A stretch of DNA of 64,000 bases from Burhinus oedicnemus (taxonomy: Eukaryota > Chordata > Aves > Charadriiformes > Burhinidae): assembly GCA_008921705.1 (NCBI GenBank), contig VFFE01007633.1, positions 2,639,937 through 2,703,936 on the forward strand, in the 5' to 3' direction. Below are positions 45,991-59,200 of the stretch, in pieces; within the stretch, counting starts at the first letter, position 1, and every line of letters begins with the position of its first letter. The position numbers and the translations under genes were made by a program. A model generated the notes under the pieces. It searched no databases, was not told where the DNA came from, and saw nothing but the letters and a program-made list of their open reading frames with translations.

Positions 45991-48110
45991 CTTGTCACAT
46001 CAGCCCCTGCGGTATGGCCCGGTGGCTCGCAGTGCGGACGCGGCAGGCAGCAAACCTACAGATTTCATTTGGGGTGAGTTAGCAATTTGCATGAGTGTGC
46101 TGCTAATGGCCTGTCACTTCCCACTACGGAAAATTAAGCACAAAAGTTTGAAGGAGAGTGACGCTGCTTTCAAGATATGCCGCAGCACATTTGTGTACAG
46201 ACGATGAGGCTCGCTGCTTCTCTTCAGGGGGAGCCCCATCAGCTCTTTATACTCATCCTCTTTTTACCTGCTTTAAATAGCAAACATCGTCTAAAAATCT
46301 CTTGCTTGCATGAGACAACGCTTATGGCAAAATAGGTGTTTCAGAAAGTTAGAGAAACCCAGTGCTGCCAGGACACAGAGGTGGTAACGCTTACTTTATG
46401 GGAACCTTAATAGGAGTCATCCACTGAAATCCCCCGGACTTTGGAGAATAAATCTGAGCGGAGATGTTGGCTCTGAACATTGCAGTGGATGGGTGGGGGA
46501 GGGCATGCCAGATTGAACTCAGAAAAACTAATTTTCCATTGGTTGGATAATCCCTTCAAAATCTGTTTTCTGAGCATCAGAGCGAGATCCTTTCTCTTTA
46601 TTAATGCCTGCGTTGCGCCTGTGCTTGAGCAGAGTGGGTATCAGCAGATGAGTAGCCATGGCAAATGCGAAGGCCGTTTCCATACCCGGTCAGCAGACAA
46701 TAGCTGTGAAGCTGAACCATTTAAGTCTGTGCTAATATTTAGCACTCGGGATTTATTCTAGGAAATTTATGGTGGAGATTAAGAAATACAGGAGTGGCAA
46801 TATCCACTCAGACCGTCAGAAAAATTGCTCAAGTTTGCAATATTCACAGTCCATTAAGTCCAATGAAAAAATCCACTATCCCCAAACTGGAAAAACAAAG
46901 CTCTGTGATATACATCTGTTATTCTTCAATATGGTAAGTATAGCTGTATTCAGTAGGACTTCAAAATTGCAAGCCGTTCTGGTGAAAGTATAGATAAATT
47001 TCTTCAAAACACAGTATATGTTGTCTCGTCATTTTCAAACCTCAGCAGGAAACAGCAAGCAATTCTCTGCCTTGTATTTTCTGTCTTCTTACAGACAGCT
47101 GGGTTTGATCCAGATCACTGGCTCAGGCTGATGCAGAGAAAATTATGATGTTGTAGCATCTAGTTTGTTGAAAAGGGAGAATATGGATTGATTTATTTAT
47201 TTATTAATCTGCAGAGGATGACGTGAGTTACTGCATAATTTTTTGAAGGTTTTTAACTGAAAAGAACAGTTTTGATGCCTTACAGAGATGAGGGAGGAGG
47301 AGTATTTAGTCACATCCACAGACATCTGAGGTTGATTCTACTGTCGATAATGGCCATGTAAATTTTGTACTATTAGAAAAATCAAAATACGTATTTGCTG
47401 TTGTTTTTTTACTGACAGCACTTATGCACACAATTTTTTCCCCCTTACACTTGAAGTAGAAAGAAGGAGAATATTTTTGCCCTTATGCCTCACAGCTGAA
47501 AACAGGCATTTGAAAGCAAATTAGACACATGAGAGGGAACTAATGTGCTTGTTTTGTCGTTTTCAGTCTGCATACAGTGGGGTTTCTGTCTTTGATGGAC
47601 TGGTGAAAGGAACAGAAGGATGAATTGCTTGTCACCATATAATCTGTCAATATATAATTTGTCAACATATAATCTGAGGCAGCCTCCGGAGAAATACATG
47701 CGTGCTTTGTGGTTGCATTCATAATGAATTCAATGAAATGCAGATACCTTGTATAAAGCCAGGACAATCTAGCCATAAGATTAAGCTAATTGAAAAGAGC
47801 TCTCTAATTGCGGGCTGAAGTTCTTGCAAGCTGGTGGGGGCTCTGTGTCAAAAACTTATCACAGCGCTGAAAAGAGCCCTGAAGCTCCCGGTATTGATGA
47901 TACTCAGTTACTTTGCCAATTCTCTTGCGTTACAGCGCAGGTTGCAACACCTCTCGGAGCTCCAAGCCACTTTTCCCCACCTGTCCCTGCCTGCTGTCTG
48001 TAATTTAGCTGCTCCTCATGAGCTGCTCTGTGGAGTTTATGTAATTAAAATTGCCTTTGCGGAGGAACAAAGAGGAAAGTCAGGCAATTAGGTTTGACTG
48101 GGAACCTTGA
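45990..48110. other. Intergenic with possible regulatory blocks
   Basis: Three blocks look denser in transcription-factor-like motifs than their surroundings. The first (about 46030-46200) has an ATTTGCAT octamer near 46085. The second is at about 46470-46760. The third (about 47770-48090) has several TAATT or AATTA homeodomain-type cores. This is an impression from reading, not from an alignment. Confidence 0.25.
47635..47679. repeat. Three 15-bp tandem repeats
   Basis: Three near-identical 15-mers, each ATATAATYTGTCAAY-like, lie head to tail. The third is degenerate at its end. Confidence 0.75.
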
Positions 48111-51100
48111 CTCGACTTTGCTTAGTGCACTGGTTTAAGCATCTGGTCCCAAAACAACGTAACTTTTACCAATAAGTAAAATCAACTAAGTAGCTGGGTC
48201 CAGCTGGGTCCTAATGGTCCAGAAAAGATATAAGATATTAGAGAGGCAGTGAACACCAATATTAATGGGGAAAAAATAACCTGAATTTCTCACTCATGCT
48301 CTTTGCTTCCACGTTACAACATGTGAAAGATGGCAGGAGTTTCTGTGCTGTTAGCCAGCAGGCATGGCCACCCTAAATACTGCCTATCACACAGGAACTT
48401 TTAATATAGGCGTGCAAACATCCACAATGGGATTCTCATTCTGCTCTTCATGAGCCCCAAGCCAAAGGAGAAAAATTTGCTGTAGTTCTGGAAGAGTCAG
48501 TCCTGAAAACTACAGCTCTGCTTCAAAGAGAGTAAGTTCCTGGCAATGCCCAGCATGCTCTTTGCTCACCGCTTTATTTTTTTTTATGAGCTCTAAATAT
48601 AATTTCCAAATGATAAAGCTGTAAATTCTTTAAGTGTAAAATAGCACAATGTGAGCTGTTCAAAACTGGCATTGCCACAGTCTGTCTCTCCTCTCTTCCC
48701 ATATGTTCCTGGCCTCTTCTTTGCACCACGCTGAGTATTTTTCTTATGTAGCGGTGAGCCAAATCTGTAAAAATAGACTCCTAAACTGCTGACCAAATAT
48801 TTCCACCTCCTTTCTTGAATCGGATCTAGTGCTCATGTAATATATGGTGTGTTGATTCAGCATTCAAAGCCAATGAAATAAAAAACCTCATCTGTCTTTG
48901 TATTTTTCATACTGGTTTCGTTTCCCACTGGATCAGCGAGCCGCTGCAACCAATGCACAGGAGAGCCTGGGGAAGGAGAGACAAAGGAGAAGAGCACTTT
49001 TTTCAGCAGAAGCCTGCAACTGGAGAGGTTTAGGCTGAAGACTGGCTTAGGATGGCCAAAAGTGACCTGAAGCCCTCAGAGGTGGCTGAGCCTGTGCTGG
49101 GCTGCAAGAAGCCCAGCAAAGCAGGAGAGAATCGCCATGCTGGGGAGCTTCAGGGCTGCACCCTGTCCTTTGCTGATCGCAAGGGCATTGGGGTTGGTTT
49201 CTGACATAGTGGTATAAGCCTAACCTAGCTGACTGGCTGGTGGTTTAAGCTTAAACTGGAAGCGTAGCCTCAGAGTCTAAAAACATGCAACTGATGAAAA
49301 TTGTATTGAATTGGTACTTGTCCTGCAGAATTGGGAACTGAAGTGGTTCAGAGAGCTGATGCAACTACTAATGATGGCTGGATTGGTTCCTAGTTGAATG
49401 GGCTTGCCTGAACTGGCTATAATGAGCATTAGTGCTGTCTCGCACAAGTGAGGGAGCATAGATTTAGGCTTAAACAGTCCAGATTTAGGCTTAAACTACG
49501 ATGAAATTTCATCTCCAGAGTAAGTCACGAAGCAGGTTCTATCTATCCAGGTGAGGAGCCTTAATCACTGCAGCTACGTTCAACCTAGATAGGAAAGAGC
49601 AGGGGGAGCAGAAAGTGGAAGCCACACAAGTCTCTGCCCTCAGACCTGCACCGTGCACTCCATGCTGAAAAGGACTGGTGGGAGATGGGAGAAGACCTGG
49701 GGTGCTCTTATTTCTTCTGTTTGCAGTACATGGCTTGGCTAGTTCAGACCTGTGAATTGTATGAAGGGCTACCTGACAAATCTTCAAGGGATGACTCTGG
49801 GGCATGTAGATATAGTCCTAAGCAACATTAGTTCAAATCAACTTTTGAGGAAGGTAAGGGTTTTTCTCCCCTCTGACCTTACCTGACTCATCTTGGAAAC
49901 TGCATTCAGCACAATTCTGTAATTCTCAGCTGCCAAATGAGGTGCCTAATGTTGGGTGAGATGTTACTTATTGCAGGCAGTGATATTGTATGGCCATTTC
50001 CCAGGAGAAATTGTGGCCTGTAAATGTGCAAAAGCACCAGTGGCCCGAGATGTGACTCTGATTTTTATTCTATTTCTGTTATGGTTCATACAAGGCACAA
50101 TATTCTTGTCCTGGAATGTTTTATTTTTGAGTTATTGGTTGCTGCAATTTCATGGCAGGAAAGCATGCATTTGATCTATTAACACCTTAGTTTCTTTCCT
50201 ACAATATGTATTTGGAAATGTGATTAATTGCTACAATCAGTCTTTGAATATTACAGTAACAGGAGCTAGGTGTAAATATTCAAACTGGTGCATCTAAGGC
50301 TAAATTACTACACGCCTGGTGCGCAATGCGCGCTGTACTGATTGGTTCCAGAGGGACTGGTAAGGTGCTAAGGGTTTCTAAAACTCACAGCCATGGTTAC
50401 TCTCTGTAACTAAGTAAGAGACTTAAAGGCCACACTAGAAACATGATGGGATTTGAAAACTTTTTAGAAAATATATAATATAAATAAAAGCATGAGCCTA
50501 TGATCCCAGGGAAGCAGAGAAAGAAAGGTGAAGCCATATTCTTGACTGCCTCAAACAGTTTGTTACAATCCCGAGCCTTTTATTAAGTGGAATTTACCCC
50601 AGCATGGAGGGCTTCTTTAAAAGCCTTTACTCCACACACGACCTACTTCAGGTCCCTGTAAAGGGCAGAAATTTGACATAACTGGTGCGGTTCTGCCACA
50701 GACATAAATCCTTGACGGTAATCCCCGTTATAACCTTCAGCCACTGGATGTCCTCATTTTCAAAGGTCTGCAAAGGTTGATCGCTGGAAAGCCACATGTT
50801 GTTGACGGTTTGCAGAGCATTGCATAAAAATATTCTGTGTGAACTGGGTATTGCCAAACTCCAAGCTTATCACCCCTAAAGCAATGGCATCGGTTTCACT
50901 TCTCAAGGTAATTAGACTCCTACTGGATGCAGAACATGTATTTAATCTGCTCCTTTCTCCATCTTTCCCTCTTTTTTGATGACCGAACTGCTATTTATGT
51001 AAAAGCTTGCTTTGCAGGACTCTTGCATTCCTAAACACTGAGAAGTTCACTAGATTTCTTTCTTTTTCCAGTGCTACCTTCACTAGAGTTTATTGCAGTT

Positions 51101-54100
51101 TTTACCGCGGATTCTGACTGCAGCTTGGTTTTTCCAAGTTCCTGTGAATTCCCAAGGGTGCATCCCTCTGCTCACACGAGTCCCGATCTGATCGTATGAA
51201 GACTTCGTCAGCAATAGGTAATCACATGGTGCACGTAGCGGGGACCGCTCTGCTACACCTGCCCAGAGAGCTGGCCCTCGCTTTTCCTCAGAGGGCCTGC
51301 TTTCTCCTGCAGCTCATGAGCCATCACCACCCACCTTGCCTTTGCTGCAGGCTCCCCCACCTGCACCATCGCGGAGGGTGTTTCTCCGCCCCAGGTTCCC
51401 CTGCAGCTAAAGCTCCCATCCAGCCTCCTCGTTCTCGCAGCTCTAATGGCATCATCCTCATTGGCAAACATTCCTGTCTTCTGATTATGATTTGACATAG
51501 CTTGTCAAACACTCTCCAACAACTTATAAAAATCTGAGCTGGCAGAAAGATTGGCAAAGGGCTGTCTGTAGCCACACGTGGATTCCATGTTTGTTCATGA
51601 AACGTGGTAAACATATTAATGAAAAACTACAGTGTTGATTTTCTTTGGTCTGAAGTTTCAAGAAAAAATAATCTGTTTCTTCTAGCTTTCTGCCTTTTAA
51701 TTTCTCTAATTTAAGCCGCTGTTAAACCACGTTATCTTTCCAAGAAGGGGGCAGCTTGTGCTATGTAAACACTTGTTTGAAATCATGAAAGCAGGTTTTG
51801 CCAGAGGACAAACTCAGTAGAAAAATTAAGGCTAGACTTCTTTCCCTCATAAAGGAAACTCGCCTTCTGGTATAAATGGGAATACTTACACTAGATACAT
51901 ACACTTCACGTACCAGCATGGTAGTTTTGCTCCTACCATCCATCCTGGTGTATCTCCAGCAGGAATCAGCCTCTGTAGCTGCTGAAGTCTCCTAAGGTGA
52001 CTGGGGCCAGCTATGCATTTATTTATCCACTCACTAATGTCTCTTTTCAGTGGTTCAGCACTGGATGAGTGCTTTAGAAAAAGAGATGAACACGCTATCA
52101 TTCCATGCACAGCCCTGCAGGACCAGTAGATCCTCATGGAAACTGGCTCACTCCCTGGGCATCCCATCATGCCTGCTGTGGACGGGGAGGCATCCCCAGA
52201 GCTGCCTGGGTGGGCAGAAACCTGGGGTGCTCCTAACAGGACTCTGAGTCCTGGGATTTGCTTCCAGCTCAGTAACCATGCTGGTTTCTGGACTCTGGAA
52301 CAAACCTACCATTCACGTGAGTGGGGAGGAAGATTCGGAAGATGGCAGATCTGGATGACGTGATGCTTGTCGCAAGGTTGGTAGCTTAACCCCAAGTATG
52401 CACCGACATTTCCGTAATAGGGAAAGTAGCAGAGTGTGGCAGGAGCAGACTGCTTTGTGGACACGGTGAGGAGCTAAGAGCAGCTTCAGAAAAGGACGTG
52501 TGACGCAGGAGTCCTCCCGTCCCGGAGGTGCTGGCAGCAGAGGAGCCTGCCATGGGTGACTGGAAATGAGCTGTCTCTGCTCCTGCTGTGGGACTAACCA
52601 GGCTGGGGGAGCAAATTAAATCACGTCCCTGCCCTAGAAACTGTGATACTGCTGTGAAATTTGCTTGCCTTAGGCTAGTGGCACTGATGGTGCGTCTAAT
52701 TTATTGGCTCTCAGAAAATTTGGCTTCTAAACTGCTTAGGAACCGATGACAGCCTGCAGTGTGCTCAGCCTTCGCCCTCTTGGAGAAGACTTATTGATCC
52801 TTTTCTGTCTTTCTGAGGGGCAGTTTGGGCCACACTAATGGTGGTGGTGAATATGGATGAAGAAGAAATGGGGTTGGAGCCCAATGTCTATGTTCTGAGG
52901 TCAGACACTGCCACTTTTCCCTCTGGTGCTCATGGTCATCCCAGGAGAGCTGAAGTGCACTGTGATTTTGGGGGATCTACGTACTTTCTTGCGGCTTTTG
53001 AAGAGCTCTTTGGAAAATGTGGGACACTGCTTTTAGTCATTGCAAAACTGGAGATTTGACTTGGAGTGCTGAAAAGAGATTAAAGGTTTTGCAAGCAGCA
53101 AACCCTAGATTTACAGCAAACAGAGGATTTTGCTTCCTCAGTACAAAAGCCCAGATGCAGCTCAAATTAAAATCAATAATTGATCTATGTCCATTTAAAG
53201 ATACATCTACATTCACGTAGGTTGGGAAACCTTATCCCTGTGCACACATTTTCCTTTTAAGCAGCTTGTACTCAGACTGCCTGCAAATATATCTGCTCAT
53301 CAAGCAGGCAATGCTCGGTCCCTTCTAGGAATGAGCTGGGGCCCTTTTTTTTTTCTGCTGAATGCCAAGAGAAGGACTGACAAGACAGATGGAAGCTGCT
53401 GAACTGTTACACCACTCGTTAGAGAAGCGCAGAGCCCTTTAAAGCTCAGGGTGCAGCCAGGATTTACCTCTAGAGAAATGGCAGCAGCCCCCAACGTAAG
53501 TAGCTTGCATGGACAACAAATCTGCCTCAAAATAAGCAGTGTGGATGCAGCCTGCAAGGCTGAGCTCAAAATAAGCTTTTTTTTGTTTTGTTTTTTGGCT
53601 GAGATGCTATAATATGGGACGAGGCTGAGCAAACATATTGTGACTCTCCCCTGTTGGGTGCTCTGTGTCCCAGATCACTGACTGTTCAGCCACGCCAGGA
53701 TACGGGTCACGTGCCTTTATTCCCTATATAGAGAAAAATTCCTGCTATGTTAACAACAGATCTGCAAGGAATTTCATTTTTGCTTCAGCTGATTAATGAA
53801 CCGGCGTCTTGCTCTGGCCAGTGCTTGCAGGGAGCACATTGCAAGGTCTCTGCTGCTCCAGCTCTGGGCTGGTGAGACATCTCTGCAGCAGAGGGCATCC
53901 CGTGAGCTGGGGCACGTCCTGGCTGCAGGATCCTGCTGGGGAAGGGCCTTGGGATGCGTCCCAGGACGTCACCCGCTGCTGGAAACTTGGTTCTGGGGTC
54001 GTCCCCTTCCCTGGGAAGGAATCACTGATGTCTTCCTTGGGGTCTAGCTCTTGAGGGCACTTTGGGGTCTGTGCCTCTGATGACTGCCACTCCCCCCCTT

Positions 54101-56105
54101 CTCCTGCTCCCCTCCATTTTGCTCCTCCTCTGCTGCTGCCCCCCATGGCCCCTGTCTCTTGTGTGTCCCCCCACTATGCCCCATCCTCGGTGGAGGCAGC
54201 CCCCTTCTTCCTCTGCCCCAGCGCGGACAGGCAGATCCCCTGGTCCCCCCGGCCCTCCTGCCACTCTCGGGGGACACGTGGGCAGCTCGGGCAGCACGAT
54301 GCAGAGCTGACTGAGTTCACAGAGGATTTGGGGGATTTTTAGCTGCTAAATATTAGGCTTGTTAGGTGCACATGCTGCTGAGCCTATGTGAACTGATTTT
54401 TATTTTTTCAGAGGAATCTTGGACAAGTTTCACGGCTGTGGCAGCAAGAGGCACACCTGTGACAGGAGACTGATCTCTCTGCTAAGTGACCCCTTCTGCT
54501 AAAAGGACTCTTTTTTTTCCCAAAGTAAATGATCACAGTAGCAAAATTACTGTGCATCTTTTCAAGGAACAGCATAACGTATTTTCTGGTAAGCATGTTC
54601 TCAGAACCAGCTGATCGTTTTAGCTGAAAACTTCTTTAAAATACCTGAATCTGAGTCAGACTTGCAAGGTAGAAAACATTATCCTGACAGCTGAAGTCTG
54701 GGGCTGTTGCAAGCAAGTAGAAACTAGATCTTACAAAAGGAAGTGCTGGGCCAGCTAAGGATGGAGATTATCAGCTCTTCCCATCGCTCCTGATGACAGA
54801 AGGAGAAAAGGTGCCCTTCTGCTTCCTAGGGAGGCTTCCAAATGTAAAGAAAGGGGCTTTGTTTTCAGCCAGGGGAGGGGGGATTTCGGCTGAGGAAGGT
54901 TAGCAGGGAAGCAAAGACAGGAAACGAGCAGCAGTTGGGTATTGTGTGCGAAAGGAGAACCTGCCCTTTCAGTGTTTAGTATGTCTCCGGGAGCTAGAAA
55001 AGCCAAGATACTTTTATTTTTTACTTCATTTACTGCTGTTGTGTCCTCTCACCATTCTCTCTTTTCAGCTTGCAGCCCCAAGATTAATTCAGATTATAGC
55101 GTAGAGCTTCCCACCTTCCAGAAAATAAACATCATGATCTCATGTGAGTCCTGTCGGAGAAAGACAGGGAGGAAGAGTGAGACAAAAGAATTGAGGAAAA
55201 ACTGCATCATCCAGCCAGATCTGCATTAGGCCCAACATCTGTATCCTGGGATCAGATTTCTGCTGAGATTTCGCTCCAGGGCAGCTCGTCCTTCCTGTTG
55301 GGAAGAGACCGTTTGCCACAGGATGAGTGTGGCTGTGTTGGGAAAGTTGAGGGAAAAGCAATATATAGGAAAGAGGGCCCCGGGTGGGCTCTGTTTCTGT
55401 GGGGGACCCCACATCCCAGCAGTGTTTCCACCCGGGGACAACCCCATTTGTACAGCTCCTAAACCCAAAAGCACTGACGTATCTGAACGGCCTAAACCAA
55501 GCGAGCCCATGACAAGGAGTGGGATTTCAGGCCAAGAGAGCCTGGCGCCATGTGCAGCAAGGCGGTATGAATGTGTAGGCTGCAAAATTACAAGCTGCTT
55601 CTTACCAACGAAGTGGCTGCAACAAGCACACCGAAGCAGACTGGGTTTCCCTTTCACCCTCGTTGGGCCTCCCGTTGGCCGACGCCTCTGCGGGGTGTCG
55701 GGATGAAGCACTAAAAACTGGAAATAGAAATACAAAATGAAAAACTTGAATAAAATGTCCAGGCTCAAGATCTGTGTTTGCATGCTGGCTGAAGGAATAG
55801 CGAGCATTTTGTAATGAAAGCTGAGCAGTATCCACGGTGGGTGACGGTACCTCCATGTGAGGATTCCTACCAATGGGCAAGACCAGATGTGTATTGCACC
55901 ACTGGTATCAGCTGTAAGAAGCCTATTTTTCAGGTTTGTGTCCAACAGGATCACCAGATTCTTTTCTGGTCCACACATTTTCAAATGTTTGCAGTCACCT
56001 CAGATGTTCACGCAATCAAATTAATTCAAATACTTTCTTCAAATACAAAACAGTCTTAACTGAGCACATTGATTAGTACTTGTCAAAACCTCTTCTCTCA
56101 AAAGA
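48111..56105. other. Intergenic, no gene recognised
   Basis: The sequence is mixed in composition, with more G+C around 51.2-52.3 and 53.8-54.3 kb. Long chance ORFs occur, including 252 codons on the minus strand (55226-55984). None shows a domain or exon signals that I can support. A 16-bp motif, AGATTTAGGCTTAAAC, is directly repeated at 49460-49475 and 49481-49496. Confidence 0.45.
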
Positions 56106-56107
56106 CC

Positions 56108-56137
56108 TAGGCTAGGCTAGGCTAGGCTAGGCTAGTT
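56108..56137. repeat. (GGCTA)n microsatellite
   Basis: About five GGCTA units in tandem directly beside a CR1 3' end. It probably derives from the element's tail. Confidence 0.9.
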
Positions 56138-56260
56138 CAGTTCAGTTGGAAGGGACCTACAAAGGTCATCTAGTCCAACTGCTGAGCTGACGGAAGTTCC
56201 TTGCAGTTGGGAGTTCACTAAAGGCATGCCAGGGCCATGCTCCAGCCCATTTTGCTCTCC
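56135..56260 (-). mobile_element. CR1 LINE 3' fragment, inverted
   Basis: The plus strand reads 'cagttggaagggacctacaa' then 'aggtcatctagtccaactgc', the reverse complement of a CR1 tail. The inner boundary is approximate because the remainder is diverged. Confidence 0.8.
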
Positions 56261-59200
56261 ATTTACTCCTTCTGTTGGCCTGCAGAGCTTCTGAGGTGCC
56301 TGTATGAACTTCCAGTTCACCACAGTCTGTCTGTTTGCCAAGTGTTTACTTGACCTAAATTCTTTTGAAAACCATCATTTGTGACAACTGTAGTGCAGGC
56401 TTTACAGAACTGGGTAGCTGGTTAATAAATGCTGTGACCTGGACACACAAGCTCTGCCATTTTGTTATCAACAGTACAGGCAGCTATTTTTCTATTTTAT
56501 TATTTTTTATTGTTAGCTATTTTCTTAAACTATTTTGTCCCCTAACTAGAAGACTGAGCTCTTGCATGTATGTCCTAAATTGCTAGCTTACCTTTCAGTA
56601 CTCAGCATAATCTGTCTTCAGAAAGGTATTTAATTCTGAAGACAATTGTGCTTCTCACTGAACGGTTACATCATACCTGGTAGCTCACTGGATTCAGACG
56701 TCTGCTTTTAATGCCAGTTATTACTGTGGCAGAAAAAATATTTTACCTGGTGTGACTGCTTACTACAATTTCTCCTTTTGGCATTCCAAATAAATTCCAG
56801 TTATATTTCCTTTATCTTGGGTCTGATTCCTTAAATAAGCAACATTCCCCGTCTATCAGTTCTTCTTGCTCTAAGGAGAAATGTCAGAAATTTCCTCATT
56901 CTTTTTCCTGAAGATCAATAACACTTTTCCAACATGGTATTTTATAATTTGAAGAAAAAAATCTTCTATGGCAAAAGGCACTGAAGTACAACTGTCTAAT
57001 TAACATGCCTTATATGAGCTAAATAACTACAATAGGAAGTCAGTGAAGAGTAGACTCAACATAGAACTTGCATTTATGAACACCAAATGTGGAATTGTAT
57101 GTGTATGTAATTGTGGCTAAGACCTCATTTGATTACTCTAAGGGCATTAAACTTCCCTTCCAGCTAAGATGAGAGGAAGAATGAAATTGGGAACCACATG
57201 CCAAAAAAAAAATATTTTGAAAAAATTATGAGCCAGTCAAAATATTTTTCATTGTTGTCAAATTTATGTTAGCCTCAGCGCTAGCTGCTTCTGCTTCCCA
57301 GCAGTAAAACATTCTCCGGGTCCATCAATCAGTACCTGAAATGATGGGCGTAAGGATGCTCCTGATAGGAGTTCCTGACACACAGAGCGATGCTCCTCAT
57401 TGCTGCCCTTGCGCTGGCGCAACCCTGCAGCAGCCCTGCTCCCCCAACAGAGACGGCGTCTCCTCCTGACCCTTGCGATGCTGAATGCAGCCTGGCTCAG
57501 AGCCCACTGCGAGCTGGGGGTCTCTCATCATTCAGAGGATAAAGATCGTGAAATGGCATGAAATGAAGGTGCGGCTAGATGCCTACCAAAATCCCCAGGC
57601 TGGGCTGATAGGCAGGGCGACCTACCTCCTGCTGGTATCTGCCTTTTCATTTCATGCCAAACCCAGCAGCGTGGTTGTCCCTGTTGGCCATGGGAAACAG
57701 AGCACCAAACTACATGCAGTCAAGTGGTATTTAGCTACATCATGATGTTGATTCGTAAAAATAAACGCAGACCTGGATTCGTGTCTCTACTTGTTCTTTT
57801 CATGGTGGTTGGAGAAGCAAAATTTGCTGTGAGAGGTTGTATCTGGTTGTATTGGACCAGCTGAAAATAGTGAAAACCTGAAAAAATACTTGGGGCTCAG
57901 AATCTATCCATCAGCTGTGGCAGCCAGTCCAGCAATTAGGAGGGAAAAAAAAGGAACAAGGGAAAAAAACATTCGAGCCACTGGAACATCTCTTCCCCTT
58001 ACTTGCCAGAACCCATCGCTTTGTTCTTCTGGCCAAAGATGACGATGGGTGTCAGCCCTTGAAAGTTGGTGTGAAATAAGAAACCATAGGACACAATGCA
58101 ACCTCGTATTACTGGCCACTCCTTGCAAACCAAACTGAAGCAAATAGGATTAAATCAGAGTAATACCTCATGTGATTACAGCTCATTGTGTTCAAATAAA
58201 AGCTGACGTTATCGTGAGCGATTTGTTTGGGGGTGGGGGTGGAGAGGAGAAGAGATGCTACAGCTTTTGCTCACAGTGGTTGCTATTTATAACGCTGTAA
58301 AACCACAGTGAATGCGTTAAATGCACTGCCACAAGCACATGCCACTTAAGCTTGGTATTATGGCTATAATAATTCATTGCAACTCTTAGATGTATTTTTA
58401 CGCTAATAAGAAATTGATTGTTCCATATCACTTATTTCAGACGTACAGAAACTTTGTGGATGTGGCACTTGTGATGCTGTAACCATCATTTGTAACTGTA
58501 TTTGTAGCTCTGTAAGCACCTACCTGCTGCTCTTATAACCCCCTTCTAAACAATTTAAATAAAAACTGAAGACTAAATGTGACCGGAGTCCTCCACTGGC
58601 AAAATTGAGAAAAGGGAAGTATGTCAGCGCTAATTAACTCCAGCGCCCTGCCAGGCCTGGCTCTCAGCAGCTCTGCAGGCTGTAGTAAGGTTACTGCGGG
58701 TCCAGGAGCATTCCCATTTAATTTGGTCGGAGGGGTGGGTAACTACTCTTCCAGCGGCAATCGAATGCTGCTTAGATTATTATCCCCCCAAACCGGTCCT
58801 ATTGCCTGTAGTACTTGGGTCTTTCTCCCTTCTTCACACTCTTCTTGTTTTGGCCCGGCTTCTCTGTGTCCTGTAATTGCATCTCTTTCTCGCTAATGAG
58901 GCTCGGGAAATATGACTGGGGGAGGGAAGAAGTTTTGAATGCAGAAAAGGCTTGAAGAACTTGGTCTGCTTTATTTTTATTATTATTTTTGTGTTGTATT
59001 TTTCCTAGCGTTGATTTAAATGGAATTTGAACTATAGGCTTTATAAACTACTTAAACAGTGCTGATGCTAAAATCTATTTCCATCTGTTCTCTTTTTTTC
59101 TCTCTACCCCACAATGTACTTTACTGTCCAGGTCCGATTCTGAATATCACTACTTTATTTGTAGCAGCACTAACCTCCTCTGTACTCACCCAAACCCATG

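Noticed and set aside
54022..54310. C-rich ORFs on both strands
   Set aside because: They are low-complexity C/T-rich sequence with no conserved motif.
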